Assembly: GCA_011317545.1 (NCBI GenBank) | Contig: WUJK01000010.1 | Span: 1,488,001 to 1,552,000 of the forward strand | Length of the DNA stretch: 64,000 bases | Direction of reading: 5' to 3' | DNA from: Coniella vitis | Lineage: Eukaryota > Ascomycota > Sordariomycetes > Diaporthales > Schizoparmaceae | Made by a program: the position numbers and the translations under genes | The notes under the pieces: model-generated | Database searches by the model: none | Seen by the model: the letters and a program-made list of their open reading frames with translations, nothing else | Told to the model about the DNA's origin: nothing | In this document: piece by piece, positions 11,742 to 23,453 of the stretch | How the letters are laid out: each line of letters begins with the position of its first letter | How positions within the stretch are numbered: position 1 is the stretch's first letter

Positions 11742-12589
11742 CTTTCTTTTTCCTTTTTTTCTTTTTTCTCCGGCTGTGAAAGAACACGATATGCGAGACA
11801 GTGACTGACAGCAGGGTTTATTTAGGTTCCTTGTTCGGTTGATCCCGCGGCTATCTGAACGGATATGAGCTGAAGTTCAAGAAACACCATTGATGATGAT
11901 GCTTGCGTGATGCGTGATGTGTGTTCCTTGGGAGCATTGCTGTGGCTTTTGGCCCCAGCGAGAAGATGGCAAGTTCACAACATCATGGGCAGCCCATAAC
12001 GTGAGTTGTTGCCCCCTCCATTATTATCCTTTTCCAGTATAGACAAAAGCCTGGGCAGCACGGCTGGCTAACTGGCATAGTCTCTAAGTGCAGATCGTGG
12101 GTAGAGTTGCGGTATCGAGCGACGCCCACGTGCGAATAGCAGTAATCAAGGACGGAACCGACATTGTTTCAGGTTGAAGAAGCTCTTCTTGAAGGGTTAG
12201 TTGCAAGAAAATGGTTGATTATCTGGGAGATACCGCAATGTCATGCATGCATGGGCTTGTGAAGTTCATATGCTCCCGGTATGGTGAGATCGGTCAGGGA
12301 GTACACTCACGCATACAGCGCTGAATCTGCAGATATCTTACATGATCTCGTCTGTGGTGTGCGTTTCCTCCATGCTGTGTGACTGGATTGAAGCCAAAAC
12401 GTCAAACATCAACAAGATCATAATCATCAATTTGCCTACCATTTGACTCACGAGGCGAGTTCACATGCCTGACCCAGCCGGACGCGTTTCAAGAATCCAA
12501 ACGCCAGCCTACCAAACTAAAACGAAAAAGAAATCACTACTCTCCTAGCAAGCCCCTTTGTACCAAGACATCAACACACATACTCCTCG
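11712..12589. other. Intergenic with T28 tract
   Basis: A run of 28 T at 11714-11741 begins three bases after the stop of the 11070 gene, followed by more T-rich sequence that probably belongs to its 3' end. The remainder separates that gene from the 3' end of the reductase gene. No coding region is seen. Confidence 0.6.
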
Positions 12590-14227
12590 TCAACCCTCCA
12601 GCCAGCCCTCCAACCGCATCAACGACGCTACCGTATCCCGTATACTCTCCTCCAACCCGCGATACCCACCCGCACCGACGCCAGCACCGAAAGCATCCTC
12701 GTCGTCCATGCCCAGCTCCCTCCTCGACCGCGAGTTATCAAACCCGTACACCGTGTCCAGATCCAAGTCGTCATCCTCCCCGCCGACCTTGCCCGGTGCG
12801 ATGCGCTCGCTCAACGCGGGATACGCCGCGCGAATGGCCTCAGCCACGCGGCGGTTCGAGAAATGGCCCCCTACCACGTAGAAGCGCCGGTTGGCGACCT
12901 TGTCGCGCGGGGTGGTGGTCAAGGCCAGGACGTGGGCGCGGGCGACGTCGCGGACGTCGACAAAGGTGAGGACGGGGCGGGTGGGCGGGAGGAGGAGGGT
13001 TGTTTGTTGTTGTTGTTGTTGTTGTTGTTGCTGCTGCTGGGGTGGTGATGATGGGGATGGTGATGGTGTGGCGGTGAGACGGCCGAGGGCGAGGTCGCGG
13101 ACGCGCTGGTTGGAGGTATTGATTTGCGAGAGGTGGGTGAGGTGGCGCTGGACGGGCCCAAAGGTGAAGGTGTTGTTGATGACGGTGAGGGAGAAGCTGG
13201 GTTCGTGGGTTGCCATGTAGGCCCAGGCTGCTTCTTCGGAGAGTTTCTGTTTTATTTTTGTTCATTTGTGTTGGTTGGGTCAAAAGCAGAATGAAGAACA
13301 TTACAGGAAAAAAAGAAGGAAAAAAAAAAGAAGAAAAGAAAAAGAAAGAAACTCGCTGTGGAGAGAGAGAGAGAGAGAGAGACATCAGTCAACGAACCTT
13401 ACTCGTCTCATACGCATACGGCCCCTTGATCCCATCCTCCCACGTCCACGGCGCCCATTTCGTCTCGTCGTAGACCCTTTCATGGCACAAAGGGTTCAGC
13501 ATGGCTGCCGAGGACGAGGTGAGCACCACACGCTCGACGTTGCTGCCGTGAGCGCCCACCGAGGCCAACAGGCCCGTGGCGCCGCGGATGGCGGGCTCGA
13601 GGAGGTCCTTGACGGGGTCTGTCACGGTGAAGGTGCAGGGTGAGGCGGTGTGGACCACGTGGCGGGTCAGAGGGTTGGATCTGAGGACCTGTTTTTGCAT
13701 GTTAGTTTTGTTTGTTCTTTTTTCTTTCTTTGGGAATGTTTGAGTTGCATTTGCTGGGGAGCAAAAAGAGACAAGAGATGGGCTGGGGGAGGAGGAGGAG
13801 GAGGAGGAGGAGGAGGAGGAACCTCGGGCCTTGCTCTGGCTTACTTGGTCAAAGGCTCCCTCTTTCGCAACGTCCTCGACGATATAGAAGGCGACGTCTG
13901 GTCTGTTGGCTGGGTCAAGGGAGTCGAGGATGGCTTGCCCCTTGGACGTGGACCGGACGGTCAAGACAACGGAGAAGCTGTCGTGTAGGGACAGGAATGT
14001 CAGGCCCATCTCATTCATTTCTTCTGTCTATTATCAGTCGATGTTGGATCCTGGATTGCTTACCCCTTGGCGAGTAGTTGGTCGAGAATGTGAGAAGCAA
14101 TAAAGCCGCTGCCTCCTGCGCTGCTTGTCAATATAGATGGATATCTTCTTTGAGTCTCATGAGATCAATACCAAAGAGAGTATTGCTTACCCGTGAGGAG
14201 GACCAGATCCTTCTGCAGACTGCCCAT
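12590..14227 (-). CDS. NAD(P)-dependent reductase, dihydroflavonol-4-reductase type (extended SDR)
   Basis: A predicted 389-residue extended short-chain dehydrogenase/reductase in five exons: 14227-14191, 14115-14064, 13977-13845, 13688-13398 and 13246-12590. Four introns restore the family's features in order. The nucleotide-binding motif TGGSGFIASH lies at residues 12-21, the SSS motif at about 132-134 and the catalytic YxxxK (Y167-E-T-S-K171) follows. The fourth intron has a GTTCGT donor. Such enzymes reduce ketones, aldehydes or flavonol-like substrates with NADPH, and close fungal relatives are often called ketoreductases. A Pro/Ser stretch and Q12 run at about residues 231-252 is an insertion encoded by a CAG/CAA repeat (plus strand 13001-13038), and makes the protein longer than the usual 330-350. 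It is transcribed divergently from an FAD monooxygenase, which suggests shared regulation. The substrate is unknown. Confidence 0.85.
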
Positions 14228-14782
14228 GGTTTCTTTTCACGCGTCTCCTCCTTTCTTAGACTGTGCTTGCTTGACTGTGAGCATGGAAAACACGAAACTC
14301 ACACTCGACGTCTGTTTAGAGGGAGAGCAGCCTCTCCGGTTGCCTTATTAACTTTCCTTTCTCTACATATAGTCCCCAGAAACATGCCAAGAATACCTTC
14401 TTTACCCTTGATTTCCAATACCTGCCGCCGTTGCGTTCCTTTCGGACATCTACGGCGGAGTCTGGGAGTCCTGCTTCATCCGGGGCTGCGGGGTGGACTT
14501 CCCCAACCCGTGCTCCGGACACGACGACCGGCACAAAAGGTGACTCGGTGGCTTGTGGCGTGCTTCTCCGGCCCCGGGTAAAAGAGGGGATGTTGGTGGT
14601 TAAAGGCTTCAACAAAGTGAGTAGAGATGTGCTGGAGGCCAAGATTTCATTCACATGGGCTTTTTGTTTTTCTTTTTGGTGTTGCAGGACTACTATAATA
14701 CCACAGTGTTGTCTGACCTGATCTGGGCGGATAGACGGCAGACAGCTATCGATTCTGAGGGCCTTCAAGACTCATCTCACCT

Positions 14783-14822
<40 letters not shown>

Positions 14823-14921
14823 CGATCCCCAGTCAGAATCCGAGAGCCCTGAAGTTATAAAACTTGCACTACTCATCAACTTCTATCGGGCCGGTCTGCA
14901 GCATCCCCAAGTTTCTTCACA
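14228..14921. promoter_or_regulatory. Shared divergent promoter of reductase and monooxygenase
   Basis: A 694-base region between the start codons of the two oxidoreductases. A (TCACTC)n tract at 14783-14822 lies on the monooxygenase side. TATAAAA at 14856-14862, about 60 bases before the monooxygenase ATG, is a likely TATA box. Open frames inside it (for example 14316-14768, minus) show no domain. Co-regulation of the two genes is inferred from the arrangement. Confidence 0.55.
14856..14862 (+). promoter_or_regulatory. Probable TATA box of the monooxygenase gene
   Basis: TATAAAA lies 60 bases upstream of the start codon at 14922 and downstream of the TCACTC repeat. Position and sequence both fit a core promoter element. 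Confidence 0.5.
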
Positions 14922-15938
14922 ATGCCCCTCCACGTAGCCATCATCGGCGCCGGCATCACGGGCCTCGCGCTCGCCACAGGCCTCCACGTGCAGTCCCGCG
15001 GCGCGCGCGGCACCGTCTCCTTCACCGTCTACGAGCGCGCGCCCGCGCTGTCCGCCAGCGCCGGCGCGGGCATCGGCCTGTCGCCCAACGCCGAGCGGGC
15101 GATGCAGCTGCTGGCGCCGGCGGTGCACGCCGCGTACGAGCGCGTGGCGAACCCCAACGGCGAGGACTGGTTCCAGTGGGTCGACGGCACGACGGACGAG
15201 CTGCTGTTCCGGCTGCACATGGGCAAGGGGTGTTTCCGGGGGTGCAAGCGGGCCGAGTTCCTCGAGGAGCTGCTGGGCGGGCTGCCGCGCGAGACGGTGC
15301 GGTTTGGCAAGTGTCTGAGGCGTGTGCGAGGCGCCAAGGGGGCAGACGGGGGCGTGGTGCTCGAGTTTGAGGATGGCAGCTGTGAGGTTGCCGATGCAGG
15401 TGAGTGTTTTTCTTTTTGTTGAGGATGGGGAGAGAGAGAGAGAGAGAAAGAGTCTTTGATGATGTTTCCCCAGGGTGATATCTGGCCGTTGGCTTTTCTT
15501 GTCCGTTTTCTTTCCTTTTCTCCCATCCATCCAGAGAAGAGACCGGACCATCATGACGGACCATCTCAAGGCCATCATCACTAACCCTGACATCCAAAAA
15601 ATACCCAGTCATTGGCTGCGACGGCATCCACTCTCCTCTTCGCGCACTCCTCTTCGCCTCCGACGACGACGGCGACGCGAATACCCCCACCACCGCACAA
15701 ACATCCCCATACGCTGCAACATACACCCACAAGGCCGCCTACCGAGCGCTGATCCCCATGGCCGACGCTCTCGCCCGGCTGGGCCCGCAAAAGGTCTCGA
15801 CGCGCTACATGTACAACGGGCCCGGCGCGCACATCATCACGTACCCCGTGGCGCAAAACACAGCGCTCAACACCCTGGTGGTCGTGACCGATCCAGACGA
15901 GTGGGAGAAGCCCCCATCCTCATCCTCATCATCATCAC

Positions 15939-15969
<31 letters not shown>

Positions 15970-16311
15970 GTCGGCGTCAGCGTCGTCGTCTCTCGTCGAG
16001 CATCCGGAGCAACCGCGACAACGACAACGACAACGACAACACAACCACACCCGCCCAGCAAGCCGCGCAGAGTGCCTCGCAGCCCTGCAGCAGTTCCACC
16101 CGTCCGTCCGCGCCATTGCCCAGCTCCTGCCGCAGGACATGGACAAGTGGGCCATCTTTGACATGCAGCAGCACCCCGCCCCGCGCTACCACTCTCTCGC
16201 GGCCCCGCTGGTTGTCCTGGCGGGCGATGCGGCGCACGCGGCGGGTCCGCATCTCGGTGCTGCGGCTGGGTTTGGCATTGAGGATGCGTGTTTGCTTGCT
16301 GCCTTGTTGCG

Positions 16312-16343
<32 letters not shown>

Positions 16344-16750
16344 ACGAGGAGAAGGAGCAGCGGCTACGACGACGGGCCGATGGGGATTGTGATTTGCCGC
16401 CTTCTCCTCCGTATGATGATGACGATGATGATGATAATGCGGGCGGTGCCAAGAGAGTGGGCCCAGGCAAGCGGCCTTCCAAGACTGCGTGCTTGCAGAG
16501 TGTGTTTGAGGTGTATACCCGCGAGAGACTGGAGCGCACACAGTGGCTGATGCAGCATACCCGTGAGATTGTCGACCTGTTTGAATGGGCCGATGAAACC
16601 GTGGCGCGGGACCCAGACCGGTTCGGCCACGAAGTGACTTGGAGGTTTCACAAGGTGTGGCACTTTGACGTTGCGGAAATGCTGGCGAGGGCGGAGAAGG
16701 AGTTTGTCGAGAGGGTGAGAGGAGGAGGAGTGGTCCATGGGCAGCCTTGA
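14922..16750 (+). CDS. FAD-dependent monooxygenase, salicylate-hydroxylase-like
   Basis: A predicted 539-residue flavoprotein hydroxylase in two exons (14922-15399 and 15609-16750, donor GTGAGT at 15400, acceptor ACCCAG ending at 15608). The flavin-monooxygenase motifs are all present: GAGITG at residues 9-14, an acidic residue ending the second strand (E38), the DG motif in VIGCDGIHS (about 160-167) and the GD motif in LAGDAAHAAGPHLG (G365-D366). The family uses FAD and NAD(P)H to hydroxylate aromatic substrates. The GD motif is intact, so the enzyme may be active. Two low-complexity insertions interrupt the conserved order: Ser-rich plus QR repeats at about 260-305, and Ala10 with a Lys/Arg/Asp-rich part ending in Asp7 at about 395-435. 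They are encoded by microsatellites (15918-15990, 16315-16342, 16414-16437). The usual family length is about 420-450, so the insertions explain the excess. The substrate is unknown. Confidence 0.88.
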
Positions 16751-17049
16751 GGTTATTCATTCATGGGTGCAAAGCGGCAAGACGAGGAGGAGCGTAGCAA
16801 GTATTATGAGCATCAATATCTCTCTCCAACAAAGCATACCGTTCGTACCTCACGGCCTCTTGCGCTTTAATATTTCTCAAATAAAAAAACAGCCTTGAAT
16901 TTGTTTCAGAACCGGATAAAGGGGGGGTGGGTATATCATCAAAGGAAAACAAAATAGACAAAAGGAACCCTTCAAGAACACACGCACCCATTCAGCCCTT
17001 TGCGAAAAAACAACATCAGGAAACACCATCAGCACCAGACAACCAAGCC

Positions 17050-17669
17050 TCACTTCTGGCCTTGCTTGTTACCCCCGCCAAACAAACCCCCAACCAGACC
17101 ACCAGCGCTCTTCGCACCCTCTGCCAGCCCGCCAGCGACCGTGCGGCCACCGTCGGCAACGGGGTTCACCACCGCGCCCGCCGGACCAGGCGCGTAGCTG
17201 CCCGAGTCATCTTTGCCCTGGCGCTCGGCACGGTTGATGCCTTCCTTGGAAAAGGCGTCGCCCACAGGCTGCAGCAGCCCGCCCTGACCGACCTGGCCGG
17301 CGGCCAGGTTATTGACGCCGTCTTGGAGGTTGTCGATTTGCTCTACGCCCGTAATCTTGGACTTGGAGAGGGCATCTGTGCGAATTTGAGTGACGCAAGC
17401 AGTTAGCATTTGCTGTACTATATGGGGTGGATTCTTGTTGTATGTGTAAAAAGAAGAACAGAAAACACAATACACGTACCCTTTGTCGCATAGCTGGCCT
17501 TGTTGTCCTTTGTGAACCAGCGCAGATACAAGTCCTCGATCCACGGCATCCACTTCTCGTACTGCTCGTTGTACACTTGGGAGCCGTACTCGCCCCAGCT
17601 TTGCTTGTTACCGTTGGCCGCTTGCTGCTGCTGCTGCTGCTGCTGGTTCGTTGCTTGCGTGTCGGCCAT
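17050..17669 (-). CDS. Fungal protein of unknown function, Gly-rich C-terminus, 171 aa
   Basis: Two exons (17669-17480 and 17375-17050) join at a GTACGT donor (17479) and a CGCACAG acceptor ending at 17376. The joined frame reads through ASYATK-DALSKSKITG and encodes 171 residues. After a Q8 run there is a Trp/Tyr-rich block (SWGEYGSQVYNEQYEKWMPW, residues 24-43, then IEDLYLRWF), which looks like a conserved core. A Gly/Ala-rich, weakly charged C-terminal region follows, ending in GGLVGGLFGGGNKQGQK. There is no signal peptide or membrane segment. The hydrophilic Gly/Ala/Lys composition resembles stress- or desiccation-type proteins, but that is only a compositional impression. It converges with the monooxygenase gene, about 300 bases apart. 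An upstream in-frame ATG at 17696 is a possible alternative start. Confidence 0.7.
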
Positions 17670-19241
17670 GGTTTGTTGAGTTGAGGTTGTCTTCAATGTG
17701 GGAGGTCAGACTTAACCTGAACCCAGATCGATTACGCTTGTTAGTGCTTGGGTTGATAGCAGCCAACACCAACACAGCCACACCACCAAGGAACGTTTAG
17801 CAAGATGCGGTGGCAATACTCACAGAGGATAGGATCCAACGACGCAAAGAGAGAATGAAACCTCTCGATTCAAGCGTAAATGGTATATTAGATGTCGATA
17901 ATGGTAATACTGTGAAGTGATACTCGATGGAAAGCAGAAGGAAAAGCCAAAAAAGATAAAAAAAAAAAAAAAAAAAAAGCAGATCAGCCCCTTCTCTTTT
18001 CCCCCCCCCCCTTCCCAGGTCTTATAAGTTTCTTGATTACTGTTGTTGCCCTTGTTCCCCAGATATGATATCAGCTGCTGTCACACACCCCATTTTCGTC
18101 CCAGTTTGTGCCCTGCTGATGGGATTACCATTCACCTCCCTCCCTCAGCTGGTCGTCTAGCTGGTCTGGGCTGCCTTGATTCCAACTCCCAATCACTGGG
18201 CAACACGGTTGATCTTGCGTTCTGGCTGGGCTCTTGGCCTGGCCCCCCCTCCCCAGTGGCTCACGTCTACGTACGTCGTCCGTGGCGCGCCCCGTCCTGC
18301 ACCTTGACGTCACATTGTCTCGCAGTAAGCAAGGTGATTTGTTACGGAGAGCGTATGGTGGGGTCAGTGGGGATGTGGCACCGATCTTCGCCGTGGGGGG
18401 TGCGCGTCAAGCCACAACTGCCACACCAACCAAGGTATATATGTACTCTCGGTAGATCGTCTTGTGTGATATGAAGGGTCCTGCCTTCCCTCTCTCTCTC
18501 TTTCTTGTTTTTCTTCGCTCTTGCCCTTTGAGAGATCTGCTACTTCGTATGCATCATGTGAAAAGAGATGATGAACGGTACTCTGTGTCGTACGTAGACC
18601 ATCACACATGTCGTACGTCGATACCTCGCCTAATCTGTCTGTCCTCGCTACATGACACGATCTTGGGATAGATCCACCACTCATGTACACCTATATATAT
18701 ATATAAATAAGGGAAAGAAAATAGGAAAAGAAAAAGGGAATCATCACCCAACACTCAAAAAAAAAAAAAAAAAAAAAAGAACCTCCAGTCTTCTACGGAG
18801 TCTGCAGGCCAGTATTTGATCCCAAAGGCAGAATATACCTGGAATACTCTCCCAATGGCTCTGATATACCCTGTCCGTCGTCTTCCCTCATTCTGAACAC
18901 CCAACACACCCTCCTTCTCGTTCCCAAAAGGGAAAAAAAAAAAAAAAAAAGATTACGTTTCCCATTTCCATCTCTTCTTCTCCTATGCCCAGTACCGCAT
19001 CACTTCGTTTTTAATATCCTTCTTTTCCTTCGTCTACTCAAAATGTCACCATAGTCTGCATAAGTCTCCAGCGTCAAAATGAGCCTTTGCGAGTCCAGCC
19101 CGCCAAGCCAGATCAAATCAACTGAACCCAACAAACCCAACTTGACGACCCTTCTAGACAGAACCCCAAGACAACGTGCCAAATATGTCATGGTCGTCTT
19201 AATTTAGCCGACAATGCACGGCAAGTCGTAGTAATAGCAAT

Positions 19242-19275
<34 letters not shown>

Positions 19276-19676
19276 GAGTACCTACCTACTCACCAATGAT
19301 ATCAACACCGACGATACGTTGCATATCAATCATCACTCCCAACCTCCTCCCCTTCCCCCAACACACACACCATATGGAACAACAATTCAGGAGACCCGTG
19401 AGATGGATTGCATGCAATCTTGCGTGTGTATGTGGGTACAAATTCAGAATAACCAAAGTGTGCTGTATCTGAAAGATATCAGCGATGTTTCAGAAGTCCA
19501 AGCATGGGGAATAGTCAACACTTGAATTCTTACACTATATTCATGCTATGATAATGAGTGCCATCTCCCAAAGGGCCGGGAAAAGGGGAAAAAAAAAAAG
19601 AGGTTCGACTAAACCGTCAATATGACATGCGATAAGTATTGAAGCAGTTGTAAATACTGGGATGAACCCTATTCGC

Positions 19677-19677
<1 letters not shown>

Positions 19678-19732
<55 letters not shown>
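19678..19732. repeat. A55 homopolymer
   Basis: An uninterrupted run of 55 A on the plus strand. Runs this long are unstable and error-prone in sequencing, so the exact length is uncertain. There is no transposon or retrogene next to it that would explain it as a copied poly(A) tail. Confidence 0.8.
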
Positions 19733-19733
<1 letters not shown>

Positions 19734-20358
19734 AGATAGAATGGGTAACGCAGATCCATCCAGGCTACATAATATACTCACCCCATGCAGCGTGCACTAG
19801 GATCAAAAACATTCAGTCCAAATCAAGAGCAAAGTCAAACAAACTCAAGCCAGCAGCAGTAACGATTGCAAGAGGAATGCATTTCAACAAATTCAGGTAG
19901 ATCATCCAAGCTCAATCCCCTTCGCACAAATAAACACACAACGCGTACAAATCAGCAATAAGTTCCGACCGACCACTGGCAAGTGGGCATCGCCATTGAG
20001 GGCACCAAACCTCCAACCGTCCGCTCACAAAGCCCGAGCTATCCACCCATCTCCTCAATCCCGCACTCCCGCATCCTTTCCTCCCTTGCCTTTCTCAGGA
20101 TCTTTCCAAGCCAAGAATTTGGGTATCATCAGGAAAAGGACCAAGGAAAATAACAGGAACAGGATACAAGTAATGTCGTCTGTGCATACCTCGGACACCA
20201 ACACTTCCACTTCCACTTCCACACTCGAGCATCAAGCAAATGTGCCAGGTCAACGAAGGGGTATTGCGGAGATTACTGAACCGCTTGTCTTGTCGCCTCA
20301 CGCAGCCACAGAAAGAGATGACTTTCAAGCCAGAACAACATGCCCCATCTATATCAAC

Positions 20359-20371
20359 TTAACCCTAACCC
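20359..20371. repeat. Interstitial telomere-like motif (two units)
   Basis: TTAACCCTAACCC contains two units of the TAACCC/TTAGGG repeat used by filamentous fungal telomeres. A second copy of the motif occurs at 60523-60535. Two units are too few for a telomere scar and could be a telobox-type protein binding site. Confidence 0.4.
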
Positions 20372-21196
20372 AAATGTATCTGAGAATGCCTCGTTCCGAT
20401 TCCGCTACCACTCAGCTAGTACATCTGAGATGAGTTCAACATCAAACTAAAACAGTGAATCAAATGAGGATATACAAAGCCAACACGCACAATGAGAAAA
20501 ACCAAAACAGACTCAACAAAAAATGACTCTTCGTAATGTCATTCGCTTCAAAAACAAAACAAGCATCGCTTCCAATCAACGCCTAGCATTATGATGCCCA
20601 ACCAAGGGAATACTCACGAAAAGCAAGAGTGAAGAGGACAAAATGAAAACAGACCGCCAACCTGGTATCAATAAAGGAGCTTGACCGTTGGAAAAGAAGA
20701 ACCAACCCCATATGGACAACCCAAATAGAAACGAGAATACCGAGCATCGAAAATGAACGTCGTTTATCATGCTCGCCAAAAGCCTCAAATAGACCAAAGA
20801 CAAGTTCCTGGTCGCGGAAATGCCGAGCGATTGAGTAAATAGCCGGACAGAATAATTGTCATAATGTCATCAACATCGTTTCGTGTTGCATGTCCCATAT
20901 AGCAGCCTTAACAGCTCAATGCGTGCAATATGTAACCGAGAAAAGCCGACCCAGGGACGAAGGAGCTTATGGTCCAGGTCCAGGGAGATTTGATGCCTGC
21001 ATTTCAAGCTCGAGTGGCAAAGAAGCGTCTGGTGAGATTCGGAAAGCTTCTTCACCTAAAAAAAAAAATCACTCATGCGCCTGAGCCTGAACATCGCAAC
21101 CTTGGGCTACTTCTTTGGGATCCGAACCACGAACTCCTTCACCTGAATCAGTTCCTTTCAACCCAGAGTTTCGATGCTTTCATCCGCCCTCATAAT

Positions 21197-23453
21197 TCAA
21201 CAAGCGGTGGCAGTAGACTCGCCAGTTGCGACGGCTACTAGAGCGTCAAACCGTCTGGAGTCCGAGTTGTTATCTTGCCGACGACGATCCAGTTCCTCGC
21301 GGGCAGGAAAGCCCGTGAACGCATGCAGATTAGGATGTTCAAGGCGATCGACGTGGGGTCGACCCTCAAGAACTCTGTCCTCGTGAACAGTGACAGGTCC
21401 ATTATACCATCCATGGCGCTTCATTTCTCGGTTGCCAGAGATCAGAGGCGCCGACATCGTATGGTGGTGGCCAAAGGACGGGCCGCTGGGTGGTGGTGCA
21501 GCAGCATGATGATGATGGACAATCTGCGAAGGAGGCAGTGGCGCCGGGACAATCTGAGGCTCAACCTCAAACCGAACGGTGGGCTGGTATGGACGTGGAG
21601 GTTGTTCTACACGAGCCTGTATGGCTTGATGCACCTCATTGGCCCAGGCCCCAGCGCCATCGCGGGCTGGAGGCGGGGTCTTGTTGTTGATTTCAAGTCG
21701 AGTCAACCCCCGATGCAAGCCCATATCCCACTGTGGCATGTTGCGCCGGTCATCCGAAATGTTGGCTGATGGAAGCAACGGCGCTATAGCACCGCGGGAG
21801 CGGTCCACCATCATCGGAGAGGGGTCGCGAGGAGGGGTAGACAAGGTCTGGCCTGGTCGTGGCAACAGCGAGTCGATACCAGGCAATCGGACCGGTTGCT
21901 GTTGAGGCCGGCTATTGTCGATAGTATTGTTGGTATTGTTGCCGAGCGCAGGCAATGGCTCGGGTTGAGCATTGAGCTGGGACGATGTGATGACCTGGCT
22001 CAAGCGACTTCCTGGAGCCGTAAAGTTACTGCTGTCGGGATGCCAGGTCCTCCTACGCCAAGCTTCCTCGGCTGTACTAGAAATGGACTCGCGTCGCGAC
22101 CATCCGCCTGCCGACGACGTAGTTGGAGAGCCAAGGTAGTTGCTGGCGACAGGCGAGGCAAGCGCGCCCGAGTTTGAAGTGTTCAGTGCGCCAGGTGCAA
22201 AGATGGGCCTGCCAAGAGAGGGAGGAGGTCCATGAGGTGACTGGAAGGGATTCCCTCCGGATGGTACACTAAGCCTTCGGCCAGGGGTTTGCGAGCGGGA
22301 CGGATATATGGCGTGACGAGAGTACGAGGTGGCTGGCGAGCCAACTCCGGAACCCCAGCGAGGGCTGCTTTGGCCAGTCGAGAAGGTCGCCGACGTCGGG
22401 GTGTCATAATCACTAGGGGAGGTCTGGCGGTAGGCATACTGGGTTGAACCAGTACTGCGGTATGACTCGACAGAAAGGCGAGCATTTGGATCAGCCATGA
22501 CCAAGGGCGGGGGCCGTCTCCGCAAGTCATCTCTATTATTGGCATATGTCGAGCCAATAGAGCTGATGCTGGCGATGCTAGACGTCGAAAGCGACTTTGA
22601 GTGGCCACGTGGTGGTGCTCCGGTACTTCCTGCTGTCGATGCTCTAGCCCGGCCTCCACGTTGCACTCTGTCTGTTCGGATTTGGCGCTGGTATCTCGTG
22701 CCTGTTGCCGCAAGCGAGTCGTAAGGGATATCCTCGTTTACATGGACAGTCTGAGCGTGTTGTCGCAAATTATCAAGACGGGAAAATCGACGTTGACAAT
22801 GGCACTGGAATGGACGCTCCCCGGTGTGTTTCCTAGTAGATGCAAGGGGCTCATTGTCAGTATGCTGTAGGGTGTCACAGAGCATGTCTCGTTCCAGGCC
22901 GCACTCCTTACCTGATATGCCTCGCCAGATGCTCGCTCCGAGTAAAGCTCAGAGTGCAGGGCGGATAGTCCTTGCAGTAGAAGCGTTGGTTACCCTTCTT
23001 CTTTTTGCTCGAACGTGTGCCGTCGGCGTTGACGCTGCCCTCGCCATCCGACTCTTCGCCTGCAGTATCGCCGTCAGACTCGTCAATGTCCATTTCTGCC
23101 GAGTCGCGCGATCGCTTGGAGTTTTGCGAATTGTTGCGCTTGTGGCCTTTCTTGGCGGGTGCAGCTGCATCTTCGGGCAACTTGGCAGCATCGGGAAAAG
23201 GCGAGGAAGGTAATGGTTTCTGGATAGCCATAGTGCTGGCTCCGAAAGTGGCGCGTGTGGGAGTGGTTGCATCATCCATATTGCGCTGCAGAGGCGGCGG
23301 CGGCGGCGGCGGATGCAGCGACTGAGGGGTTGTGCCTGGGCGGGGAGTCGAGTCGGTCGAGCCTTGTATTATGCGCAGCTCGTCCTTGTTGCCTGTTGCG
23401 TTGGGAGAAAACGCTAACCTGGATGAGTTGACGGAGCGGAAGTTGGCCGCCAT
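21197..23453 (-). CDS. C2H2 zinc-finger transcription factor (USV1/RGM1-like fingers)
   Basis: A predicted 725-residue protein in two exons (23453-22912 and 22832-21197). The GTAAGG donor at 22911 and ACTAG acceptor ending at 22833 fall inside finger 1, between HIR and KHTGERPF. Finger 1 uses C160, C166, H179 and H183, with five residues between the cysteines. Finger 2 uses C191 and C193 (only one residue apart), H206 and H211. The sequence SFTRSEHLARHI followed by FSRLDNLRQHAQTVH resembles the yeast USV1/RGM1 stress-regulator fingers. A basic nuclear-targeting-like segment (GHKRNNSQNSKRSR) and an acidic patch precede the fingers. The roughly 510 residues after the fingers are Pro/Ser/Arg-rich and disordered-looking, which is usual for such factors. 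It probably binds DNA in the nucleus. Target genes are unknown, and the yeast relationship is by eye only. Confidence 0.88.

Larger units (their letters stand above)
17670..21196. other. Intergenic, homopolymer- and TA-rich
   Basis: This 3.5 kb stretch lies upstream of the 17050 gene and downstream of the C2H2 gene. It holds A runs of about 20 near 17958 and 18760, an A55 run at 19678-19732, a (TA)n tract near 19242-19275 and a two-unit telomere-like motif at 20359-20371. No coding region is convincing. Part of it may be a long 3' untranslated region of the transcription-factor gene. Confidence 0.5.

Noticed and set aside
19678..19732. A55 run as the tail of a retrotransposed copy
   Set aside because: No target-site duplication or coding or RNA-derived sequence is visible next to it. 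A slippage-expanded homopolymer is simpler.
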